Below are positions 10,760 through 19,590 of a DNA stretch of 64,000 bases, piece by piece. The translations under genes were made by a program, and so were the position numbers. Origin of the DNA: Phytophthora colocasiae (Eukaryota; Oomycota; Peronosporomycetes; Peronosporales; Peronosporaceae). Under the pieces are notes generated by a model. That model was not told the origin of the DNA. It saw nothing but the letters and a program-made list of their open reading frames with translations, and did no database searches. The stretch is taken from positions 1,364,001 to 1,428,000 of the forward strand of contig JAGKQI010000078.1 of the NCBI GenBank assembly GCA_018806915.1, read 5' to 3'. Position 1 is the stretch's first letter. Each line of letters begins with the position of its first letter.

Positions 10760-10978
10760 CAACCCCACCTACCTACAAGTTCCTCAAAAGAGGACGAGCT
10801 ATATTTGCAAACCAGTTTAGAGAGGAAGATAACTATTTTCCACTGAAGTATTCATCCAGCAGCCTTCACGGTTGTCCATGAGACTATAAAAAGATGCACT
10901 GGGCAAGACAATAGCTGTGTCGTTAGCTTCAAGCCATCAGTTGGTCAAGGTTTCAAGAAGCTGTAGCTGCAGATCAAA

Positions 10979-13024
10979 ATGGCGTCACCAAGCGTGGTTG
11001 TTGTGAATCCTGAAGATAGTAAACAAGCGGCTGCTTCTCCAAGTAAAATGCGTTTGGATCTTGAAAATATCGCAATTGGAGACCAATCAACGGAAGATGG
11101 AGAACCCAAGAAGAAGACGAAAATTCGGAAGCGACGGGGACTGCGAGCGCAAACGATCGAGGAAGTTTTCGCTACACTAAGCAATGCTCGATCGTCGGGG
11201 TTAAATCCACCACCAGAACGAATTGTGCTCACACCACGTTCAGCTGAATCTTGTTTACGTTGTGGCGTGAATCCTGAAACACTCAAGATCCGTGACTTGG
11301 ACTCATTCTATGATCCGGATGTTACAGCTGCAGTGCAACGTATGCGTCACGAGGCGTATTCATTGAGGAGGCACGAGGAGATGCAGGCACTACGAACTGA
11401 AAAGCAAAAAATACTGGACGCGGAAGACCGAGGTACCAGAGGTGCAATGCCTTCTCGTCTTGCTGCAGTGTCGAATTCGAAACGTGTTATGAGGTCTGAG
11501 GCACCTTTGTCTACGTCTTCGAGTTCATCTGGAAAGAAAGGATCCTCAGCTTTGCTTAATATTGAGCGGCAGCGATTGGAAAAGGTTCGACAACGACAAG
11601 AGCGTGAATTAGAACAAATGCTCGAGTTTGAAATGAAGATGAACCGACGGCAGCAGGAAGCTGCTGAAAAAATGGAGAGGGAAAGGCGCCAACACGAGGC
11701 AATGGAGCGCTCACGAATGCGCTTTGCTCAAGAATTGGCAGCCGAAAAGCGTTCTCGAGAGATCAAGAAAAAAGCTCAACTAGATGCTGAGGAAGAGCGA
11801 CGGAAGGAGATGGCAGCCCAACTCGCTGCTCGTGATCGAGCTTTAGCCGAAGAAAAAGCTCGGCAGGACAAGCTTCGACGGATTGAAGCACGAGAACGAG
11901 AGGAAGAGCGGAAAGTGAAGGCTGAAGAGCACCGAGCACAAACAGAAGCTTTACTTCACGCTCAGCAAATGGAGATCCAAGCTCGTTTGCGCGAATTGGA
12001 CTTGGCGGAGAAGGCCCGAGAGGAAATGGTGGAGCAGCAGCGCGCAGAACGAGCAATAGCGATGGATGCACGTCGTCGTGAGGTCACTCAACGTATCCGA
12101 AAAAATCTCCGAGCATCGAAGAAGCTGGAAGCCCAGAGGAAACGAGAGATCCAGAAGAAACAATCAGCTAGCGAAGCTTTACGTCAGGCTCACGAGGAGG
12201 AGGAACGGCGATCACGAGAGATTCAAGCTCAACAGCAATTAGCTTTGGAGAAGAAGCGACAGCTTGTACTGGAAGAAGCTCGACGGGAGGAAGCTCGTAA
12301 GAAGGAGGAGCTTTTGGAACGTCAATGTGAAATGGATCGCAATGTACGGCAAGCCCAGAAGAATCAAGAGCACCAGCGTGCATTGCGCAGTGAATATCGC
12401 AAACTTCAGACACAGTTAAAGCTGGACAAGGTGGAGCGAATGAAGCGTGTGCAAGAATACCAGAGACTGGAGATGCTGCGTAAAATGCAAGACACAGAAG
12501 CCCGTACACAGCACATGCTCAATGAAAAGGAATCACTTGTGAATCGCCGCAAACAGCTTGCAATCAAGACCAAGATCCAGCGGGATTTGATCATGCGGAC
12601 GATGGAGAACGTCAAGATCACCAAAAAGTGGCATCAAGCCTCCAAGACGATTGAAAAGGTTCTCAATGGAGGCTCTTCCAACCGTTCTTTGGGATCTCGA
12701 TCTCCTTCTCGATCTCCATCGAGACCCATCGGCAAAGAGCGCCCCAAGTCCAGCTCTGGCCTGATAAGGAAACAGACATCGCTGCCATCTCTGAGCCAAC
12801 CTACGACACCTCTTACTACAGCACCATCCCACGATCAGTCGAAAGTGTTCCGACCTCCATCACCTCCTCCAACACGAACCGCTTTCAAGTTTACAAAAGA
12901 GGCACAAGAAGCTGAAAGTACAGCAACAAGCGGCACTGCTCAGCCATATTCCTCCCCTTATGACGCTGTACCTGGCGGTACACTCCCAAAGAAGGGGAAC
13001 CACATTCACTCTGCAGTATTCTAG
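10979..13024 (+). CDS. Long coiled-coil protein, CCDC177-like
   Basis: 681 aa, single exon. The N-terminus is basic and disordered. At residues 85-97 it has TPRSAESCLRCGV, followed by an R-H-E-A-Y stretch; this resembles the conserved block before the coiled coil in animal CCDC177. Residues about 190-560 are almost pure charged heptads rich in Glu, Arg, Lys and Gln, giving one very long helical rod. The C-terminal 120 residues are Ser/Pro-rich (repeated SRSPSR) and probably disordered. Conserved coiled-coil proteins of this kind are often ciliary or cytoskeletal, which would fit a zoospore-forming organism, but no motif proves it. Translation starts after a CAAAATGG context. Confidence 0.72.
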   Translation: MASPSVVVVNPEDSKQAAASPSKMRLDLENIAIGDQSTEDGEPKKKTKIRKRRGLRAQTIEEVFATLSNARSSGLNPPPERIVLTPRSAESCLRCGVNPETLKIRDLDSFYDPDVTAAVQRMRHEAYSLRRHEEMQALRTEKQKILDAEDRGTRGAMPSRLAAVSNSKRVMRSEAPLSTSSSSSGKKGSSALLNIERQRLEKVRQRQERELEQMLEFEMKMNRRQQEAAEKMERERRQHEAMERSRMRFAQELAAEKRSREIKKKAQLDAEEERRKEMAAQLAARDRALAEEKARQDKLRRIEAREREEERKVKAEEHRAQTEALLHAQQMEIQARLRELDLAEKAREEMVEQQRAERAIAMDARRREVTQRIRKNLRASKKLEAQRKREIQKKQSASEALRQAHEEEERRSREIQAQQQLALEKKRQLVLEEARREEARKKEELLERQCEMDRNVRQAQKNQEHQRALRSEYRKLQTQLKLDKVERMKRVQEYQRLEMLRKMQDTEARTQHMLNEKESLVNRRKQLAIKTKIQRDLIMRTMENVKITKKWHQASKTIEKVLNGGSSNRSLGSRSPSRSPSRPIGKERPKSSSGLIRKQTSLPSLSQPTTPLTTAPSHDQSKVFRPPSPPPTRTAFKFTKEAQEAESTATSGTAQPYSSPYDAVPGGTLPKKGNHIHSAVF

Positions 13025-13226
13025 CGGTGCTTTAGATGCACGAAACATGATAAACTCAAATGCAATCGACCGGATATGTTCCACCACCCGTTTAACTATC
13101 CATTTGTGCACCCACGTACTGATGAACCCTGCGAGCAGAAATCAGTGACCCACGACGGCTCAGGTGCAACTGCAACACTGGAATCCTTTGCCACCACCTT
13201 TCGGACAGTCCCTTTGCGATCTTCTC

Positions 13227-13242
13227 TCACTCTACCATTTGC
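13227..13242 (+). promoter_or_regulatory. Oomycete initiator-like element of CBM1 gene 1
   Basis: TCACTCTACCATTTGC fits the oomycete core promoter pattern TCA-YTYY-N-CA-WTT and lies 59 nt before the ATG at 13286, so transcription probably starts here. Confidence 0.55.
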
Positions 13243-13285
13243 GTCGTCGACCTCAAGTCCATACCCAAGCTCTAGCTGATCAACC

Positions 13286-14341
13286 ATGAAGATCTTCGTC
13301 TTCACCGCCGCTGCCATCGCCGCTCTTTCGGCTGTTGAAGCCACTGAACAAGCTTCCATCCACCTACGCATCCACGACAAGGGAGGGTGCACCATCACCA
13401 ACGAGTCCCAATGCAACGGACAGAACTGGACGGGTAGCACCTGCTGTGCCGACTCGAACTATGAATGCCGCTGGTCGGACGATGGACAAAATGTGCAACG
13501 TTGCCAGAAGAAGAAGACCACGGGGACTACAGGCACCACTGGAACAACCGGCACGACGGGAACCACAGGAGGTGGTGGCACTGTGGGTGACTGGGGTGCT
13601 TGCACTGGTGGTCTCAAGTGCAAGAACTCGGGTAGTGTCTGTGTCAAGCACTCCAACTACTACTCGCAGTGCAAGCCTGCAACGCTTCCAGCTGGAGAAC
13701 TGTGCGGTCAGAATGACGGCACGAATGTGTGGAAGTACGACAAGTGTCCTAGCAACCAGAAGTGTGCTGCTTTGGGCACGGACTTCCGTTGCGCCAACAA
13801 GAAGCACAAGAAGAAATCTTCCCCGACCAAGGACGAGTCTTGCACCATTGAGAGTGAGTCTCAGTGCGATGGTCAGAACTGGACCTTTAGCACTTGCTGC
13901 AAAGACCCTAGCTACGAATGCCGCGACTCGGATGATGGCCAGAACGTCAAGAGGTGCCAGAAGATCAAGGACTACACTGAGACTGAAGACTCGGAGGATA
14001 GCTACGTCGATGATGACGACAGCTACACTGAGGACGATGGCAGCTACATCTATGTCGATGGCAGTGACTACACCAGCTACGTCGATGACTACGGTGACTG
14101 CACAAAACTGGAAGTGGGTTGCTCGAACCCGACGAGTTGGTGCATCTACCACTCTGCGGACTACGCTCAATGCAAGCCGGAGACTCTACCCCCAGGAGAG
14201 TTGTGCGGCCAGGATGACGGTACTAATGTGTGGTACTACCCGTACTGCCAGGAAGGCGAGAGCTGCGAGCCAAATGGATCGGACTACCGCTGCACCAAGG
14301 CGAAAAAGCACCACCACCACCACCGTCAGCACCGTGCGTAA
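13286..14341 (+). CDS. Secreted multi-domain CBM1-like carbohydrate-binding protein
   Basis: 351 aa with a clear signal peptide (MKIFVFTAAAIAALSAVEA). Four Cys-rich modules follow. Type A (CTIxxESQCxGQNWTxSTCC...ECRxSDDGQNVxRCQ) appears at about residues 35-73 and 187-227. Type B (C...C...S.YxQCKP ... GELCGQxDGTNVW) appears at about 105-170 and 271-335. Type A matches the fungal-type CBM1 pattern (QC-G-x-WTG-x-TCC ... C ... QC). Linkers are a Thr/Gly repeat and an acidic Tyr/Ser/Asp run, and the tail is His-rich. No catalytic domain is present, so the likely role is binding cellulose in the plant or own cell wall, as CBM1 proteins do in Phytophthora. A shorter paralogue and a decayed third copy lie downstream. 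Confidence 0.85.
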   Translation: MKIFVFTAAAIAALSAVEATEQASIHLRIHDKGGCTITNESQCNGQNWTGSTCCADSNYECRWSDDGQNVQRCQKKKTTGTTGTTGTTGTTGTTGGGGTVGDWGACTGGLKCKNSGSVCVKHSNYYSQCKPATLPAGELCGQNDGTNVWKYDKCPSNQKCAALGTDFRCANKKHKKKSSPTKDESCTIESESQCDGQNWTFSTCCKDPSYECRDSDDGQNVKRCQKIKDYTETEDSEDSYVDDDDSYTEDDGSYIYVDGSDYTSYVDDYGDCTKLEVGCSNPTSWCIYHSADYAQCKPETLPPGELCGQDDGTNVWYYPYCQEGESCEPNGSDYRCTKAKKHHHHHRQHRA

Positions 14342-14754
14342 GTATAAAGTGGACCCTGACCAAGTAGCTCGGTGCCTAGCTGTATGCCACTTTCACACAC
14401 CTTGATTTAGCTGTAACTGAGACTGTAATGGCCCAGACGAATACACTTCGATGCGTTAACAACGTCCAATGTCTACTCTACTTATCCTGCCACGAAACAA
14501 GGCGTTCACACCCTGAATCACAACGGGATCCACCAACCCATGGCGCACAAGCTCACATGATTTTTTTATTGCGAAGAGTCCCCTACGACTCGTTACGAAG
14601 GTATCCAACCTGAGTTCTACCAGGCCAATGGGTTGCTATCAGATCCTGCATGAACCAAGCTCAGCCGGCGGAAAGCATGAACCAATGTCACTTTGCAATT
14701 TGCACAGCAAGCACCAAGTGTCCCTATCGTCTTTCGACAACTTTCCTATTCAGG
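14342..14754. other. Intergenic between CBM1 genes
   Basis: 3' flank of gene 1 and promoter of gene 2. The only element I can support is the initiator at 14688. Confidence 0.5.
14688..14703 (+). promoter_or_regulatory. Oomycete initiator-like element of CBM1 gene 2
   Basis: TCACTTTGCAATTTGC is a near-perfect match to the oomycete transcription start element and sits 67 nt before the ATG at 14755. Confidence 0.65.
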
Positions 14755-15174
14755 ATGAAGTTCACCGTCTTCGTTGCCACTTTAATCGCGACTCTTTCGA
14801 CCGTCAGTGCTGTCCAAGAAGCTTCTGTTCACCTTCGCGTCCACTCAAAGGGCGGTTGCACTATCACCAACGAGTCTCAGTGCAATGGGCAGAACTGGAC
14901 GGGTAGCACCTGCTGTGCCGACTCGAACTATGAGTGCCGTTGGTCGGATGATGGCCAGAATGTGCAGCGCTGCCAGAAGAAGTGGTATGGCGGTGGCGGC
15001 GGGAACAGCAACAACGGCGGGAACAACAACAACGGCGGGTGCACCATCACCAACGAATCCCAGTGCGACGGGCAGAACTGGAGCGGGAGCACTTGCTGCG
15101 CCGACTCGAGCTACGAATGCCGCTGGTCGGATGACGGTCAAAATGTCAAGCGTTGCCAGAAGAAGAAGTGGTAA
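14755..15174 (+). CDS. Small secreted protein with two CBM1-like modules
   Basis: 139 aa. The signal peptide is MKFTVFVATLIATLSTVSA. Two nearly identical type A modules of the upstream gene follow, joined by a Gly/Asn linker, and the protein ends KKKW. An in-frame ATG at 14650 would add 35 residues ahead of the signal peptide. I reject it because 14755 opens directly on the signal peptide and lies just after the initiator element. The last sense codon and the stop read TGGTAA, which happens to make a good splice donor (GTAAGT). A possible acceptor exists at 15667-15668, but joining them makes TGA at once, so I keep the unspliced stop. Probably a wall-binding protein lacking the type B modules of its neighbour. 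Confidence 0.82.
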   Translation: MKFTVFVATLIATLSTVSAVQEASVHLRVHSKGGCTITNESQCNGQNWTGSTCCADSNYECRWSDDGQNVQRCQKKWYGGGGGNSNNGGNNNNGGCTITNESQCDGQNWSGSTCCADSSYECRWSDDGQNVKRCQKKKW

Positions 15175-15668
15175 GTTGGATACCTTTCGCCAACGAACAA
15201 TGTCTGCAGTATGAAGACCGACGTTTATTGGCCTGTATGGACATTTACTTCTTGTCGTTGTAAGTGGGGTACAAATCGACGAGGGGTATGTTGTCGATCC
15301 TCCACCATGAATATATTTGTTAATCAACACAACAATCTTCGACGGCAAATAATACCGGAAAAGTTTATGGAAGACAAGGTGTAGCCTGCAATGCAGGCAC
15401 GACACAGGATCTCCAAAGCGGCTGCAAAAGTACTGTCGGCGATGGTCCGTCGCTAACGGCGATAAGGATCTCCTTCAAGAATTTCTCTCAGCCGCACAAC
15501 TATCGCTAAGACGTCCTTAATTTGCAGTAGAGGGGGGCAAACATTGGTCATGTTTTATTGTCTTCTCGATGAGCGGATAACTATAGCGTACGTAATTTGC
15601 AGTAGATAGTGTTCACTTTGGACTAGCAAATCCTAAGTTGCAACAAAAAAACAAGATTTTTGCCTTAG
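15175..15668. other. Intergenic stretch inside the CBM1 cluster
   Basis: 494 nt with no gene. The 12-mer AATTTGCAGTAG occurs twice (about 15520 and 15595), possibly a footprint of a short insertion. Confidence 0.4.
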
Positions 15669-15993
15669 AATGACGGTACGAATGTGTGGAAGTACGACAA
15701 GTGTCCTAACATCCAGAAATGTGCTGCTTTGGACTCGGACTTCCGTTGCGCCAACAAGAAGCACATCAAGAAGTCCAAAGGAGAGGATGAATACGACAGC
15801 TACGGTGCCCTCGACTACTGATGACGATTACTTCGTGTACTCTGGAAGTAGCGGCTACATCGACGGCTACTCAGAAGAAAATAGTTACTCAGAGGAATGG
15901 AGCTACAGTCAAGAGTGGAGCTACTCTGTTGAATATTACTATTCAAAGGACCCCAGCAGCTCCGACGACATCGACATCGAAGATCGAACGTAA
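15669..15993 (+). pseudogene. Decayed 3' part of a CBM1-cluster protein
   Basis: From 15669 one frame reads NDGTNVWKYDKCP, QKCAAL and DFRCANKKH, closely matching the second module of the 351-aa neighbour, and ends at TGA 15820-15822. A second frame then continues with a Tyr/Ser/Glu/Asp-rich tail (repeated SYS-EEWSY) to the stop at 15993, like the acidic Tyr-rich linker of the neighbour. The signal peptide and first modules are absent. I read this as a truncated and frameshifted third family member. Confidence 0.65.
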
Positions 15994-16139
15994 ATACTCA
16001 GCGATACATGTACAAGTTGCAATTAACTGCAACTACTGTACCGGTACCCAGTACAAAAGATTGCTTCAACGACCATCACTCACGCTTTAGTTTTTTTTGC
16101 ATTTTATGTTCCACACACCACTTTCATTTCCTCAACCCG

Positions 16140-19100
16140 ATGGCAACCCGCGCTACCCCGGAGCTTCTTGGGGCGCTACAGCACGCGCCTGAGCGCATCC
16201 GCAACATCTGCATCCTGGCACATGTCGACCACGGGAAGACGACGCTGAGTGACAGTCTGGTGTCAGCCAATGGGATCATCTCGGAGCGTCTAGCGGGCAA
16301 GGTAAATAAACCTCTAAATTGTACTTAAAACTGCACCTAAATGGTAAAATACACGTGTAACAGGTGCGATATCTGGACAATACGGAGGAAGAGCAAGTCC
16401 GAGGCATCACTATGAAGTCCAGTGCCATCTCTTTGGTCTATCAACCCGACCCAGTGGCTGATAAAGAGCCTGAAGCTCCTTATCTCATCAATTTAGTGGA
16501 CTCTCCTGGTCACGTGGACTTTTCTTTTGATGTCTCAACTGCAGTCCGACTTTGTGATGGAGCTTTGGTGCTTATTGATGCTGTGGAAGGTGTTTGTGCT
16601 CAGACTCATGCAGTTATTCGTCAGGCTTGGAAAGAAGGCATTCGGCCGTGTCTTGTGATCAATAAGATGGACAGACTCATCTTCGAGCTGCAATTCTCGC
16701 CTATGGAAGCTTACCAGAGACTCAACCGGATCTTGGAGCAAGCCAATGCTGTGCTGAGTTCTATGATCAGGATGGACGTACTGGAGAAATATGACCAAGA
16801 GACAAGCACTGGAGACGAGCAGGTGGAGGATACTGAAGTGAACGGAGACAGGATTGAGTTTACACTGGACGACGAAGCTATTTCCAAGGAGACGGAGCAA
16901 CGAGAGAATGAAATGCTGTTCTCCCCGTCGAACGGCAATGTGATTTTTGCTAGTGCCACGGATGGATGGGCGTTTGGGATTGGATACTTTGCTTCGTTAT
17001 ATGCGAAGAAGCTGGAGCTGCCCGTGCGTGTCTTGCGCCAAGCGCTGTGGGGAGAGTATTACTATAACGGGAAAACGAAGAAGATCGTGAGCAAGCCTCC
17101 AACCTCCAACAGCCAGACGATGTTCTGTTCTTTTATTCTTGACTTGGTTTGGACCGCGTACACGACGATGTCGAAGCCGGTTCAGTCGGATTCCGACTTG
17201 GATGCTCTTCGCAAACTTACGCGGCAGCTTCGCGTTGCAAAATTGGTGACAGACCGTGATCTGAAGCAGACGGATCGTAAGAATGCAACCCAAGCGGTCA
17301 TGAGGAAGTGGCTGCCGTTGTCCACTACGGTGCTGAAGATGGTCACTCGCGTTCTGCCGAGCCCTATTGCTGCTCAGGTTAAACGAGCCGAGAAGTTGTG
17401 CACGATCTCGTCGGAGCAACTGGACAAATCGCCGCAGCATGCACAGGTTTTCCATTCGCTGCAATCATGTCAGACTTCGGAAGACGCCCCCCTGGTCATA
17501 TACATTTGCAAGGTGATTTCTGTTGAAGCGAATGTTCTTTCCGATTACCACCAGTCTGGGCTTGCTGCAACTGATGAGGTATACGTTGGTGTGGGCCGCG
17601 TTTACTCCGGTGTTCTTCGAGAAGGCCAGCCTGTGTATGTGATGGACCCCAAGTTTCAAGGCGTATCTGGCGACGTGGACGTTGATGCGATTGACCCGAG
17701 TACAGTGAAGCATGTTGCACGGATCGACAGCGGTTTGATCAAAACATACATGATGATGGGTCGTGATCTGCACAAGTTGAACCGTGTGCCTGCAGGAAAT
17801 ATTGTAGGCATTGTTGGTCTACAAGAACATGTTCTAAAGACAGCTACGCTGTCATCCACACTAGCATGCCCTTCGCTGACAAAGATGCCGTATCAAGCAA
17901 AACCAATTGTTCGTGTGGCCGTGGAACCGGAAGACCCACGCAATTTTGCCGCATTGGAGGCCGGTCTGCAGCGGTTGTATCGATCTGACCCGACCGTCGA
18001 AGTCCATGTGCAGGAAACCGGAGAACACGTGATTGTGGCACTAGGAGAGCTTCACCTCGAACGATGCATCAAGGATCTAAAGGAACGCTTTGCAAAGGTG
18101 GCGGTGCAAGTTTCTGAGCCCTTGGTGGGTTTTCGTGAGAGTATTGTAGACGGGACAATCTCTTCGTTCCAAGAAAACATTGTGTTCAAGGATCTTCTTA
18201 ACCCAGACGTTGCTAAAGATGAATCGTCAGAACGAGAAGACATTGGCATCTCTGCTGAAGCTCAAGACCCGAAGGTTGCCTTGGGAACAACTCCTGATGG
18301 CACATTGACACTGAAACTGCGTGCACTTCCGTTGCCTCTGGAGACAGCAAAGCTCTTGGAGGAGAGTGCGCCGCTTCTAAAACGCATTGCTCTCAGTAAG
18401 AAAGCGAATGACACTAAAGACAAGGAAGTAGCCGTGGAACTTGAAGCTGCGACGGAAGACGTGTTTGCGTTTAAGAAGAAACTGGAGATCTCACTTCAGT
18501 CGAGTGAAAGCAGCTTTTTGAAATCGCTCCCACTTGACCAGATTTGGAGCTGTGGCCCGCGACGAGTGGGCCCGAACATGTTGATTAATAACATTCCCGC
18601 CTACCATGCAGCTGGATGCTTGTTCCCATCCAATTCTGCAGCAGAGATCCATGACTCGGAGAAAGTTGATCAAATTAGGAAGTTGGAGAACAGTATCGTG
18701 ACAGGTTTTCAAATGGCTTCATCGGCTGGACCATTGTGCGACGAACCCGTTTGGGGTGTAGCATTCATCATTGAAGACGTCATTTTCCACGAGAAAAAGA
18801 GCGAAGAGGACAAGTCAGAGGAGGAACAGGCTGAAATCAGCAAGTACGGACCGCTTAGTGGTCAGGTGATCTCCATCATGAGAACCACTTGCCTCATGTC
18901 TTTCGTGAAGCAGCCTGTGCGCCTGGTAGAAGCTGTGTACGAGTGCACTGTGCAGTGCCAAGCCGAGCAGCTCGGGAAGCTATACAGCGTCATCTCGAAG
19001 CGACGTGGCGATATATACTCGGAGGAGCTGTCCGATGGAACAGCTCTTTTCACTGTGAAGGCTCATTTGCCCGTTGTGGAAAGCTTCGGATTCGCCACAG

Positions 19101-19345
19101 ATTTGCTGATTCAGACATCAGGTGCTGCCAGCAATCCACAGCTCATCTTTTCGCACTGGAGTATCATCGATATGGATCCGTTCTTCCAGCCACAGACAGA
19201 GGAGGAGCGTGAGGATTATGGCGAACGTGTTTACGAACACAACTACGTAAGGCGCTACATTGAAGCGGTACGCAAACGCAAGGGGCTGTCGCGCGACGAA
19301 AAAGTTGTTGTCCACGCTGAGAAACAACGTACACTTAAAAGATAA
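16140..19345 (+). CDS. EFL1: Elongation factor-like GTPase 1 (60S ribosome maturation), two exons
   Basis: Exon 1 is 16140-16301 and exon 2 is 16364-19345. The 62-nt intron runs from GTAAAT to ACAG, and the joined protein is 1047 aa. The G domain begins with [14 protein letters not shown] (P-loop at about 27-35); the switch II motif is DSPGHVDF and the G4 motif NKMD. EF-2-like domains II-V follow, including [10 protein letters not shown] and a C-terminal [15 protein letters not shown] large acidic insertion in the G domain and an extra segment in domain II set EFL1 apart from EF-2, and the diphthamide-site region is not conserved. EFL1 works with SBDS to release eIF6 from late pre-60S subunits in the cytoplasm. 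The gene symbol is by family recognition. Confidence 0.92.
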
Positions 19346-19590
19346 GGGCGCTTGAGTGAACCGGACCTTAGAAGGCTAAAAGTATGGCAAGTCTGGACCA
19401 CTAAGATGTCTAGCAAGGCCAAACGATGCTAATATCAACTCCTGCTGTCGACGAAACGGACGGTGGGTGAGCGAACATGATGACCCTGGTGTTTAAATTT
19501 GGCTGGTAGGACTGATGCAACTGATGCGATTTACGTTGCCTGTATTTTGCATGAACAGAAGCGATCAGCGGGATTTGCTCTGTTTAACTA

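Noticed and set aside
13547..13572. Short ACC-GGC-type microsatellite in CBM1 gene 1 as a mobile or CRISPR-like repeat
   Set aside because: It simply encodes the Thr/Gly linker and varies by codon.
13335..14405. 356-codon frame overlapping CBM1 gene 1 in another frame
   Set aside because: Thr/Arg/Ala-rich shadow without signal peptide or Cys pattern; the 13286 frame has both.
15171..15668. Possible intron joining the 139-aa CBM1 gene to the downstream remnant (GTAAGT ... TTGCCTTAG)
   Set aside because: Splice sites look good, but joining puts TG next to A, an immediate TGA, and the second part has its own frameshift.
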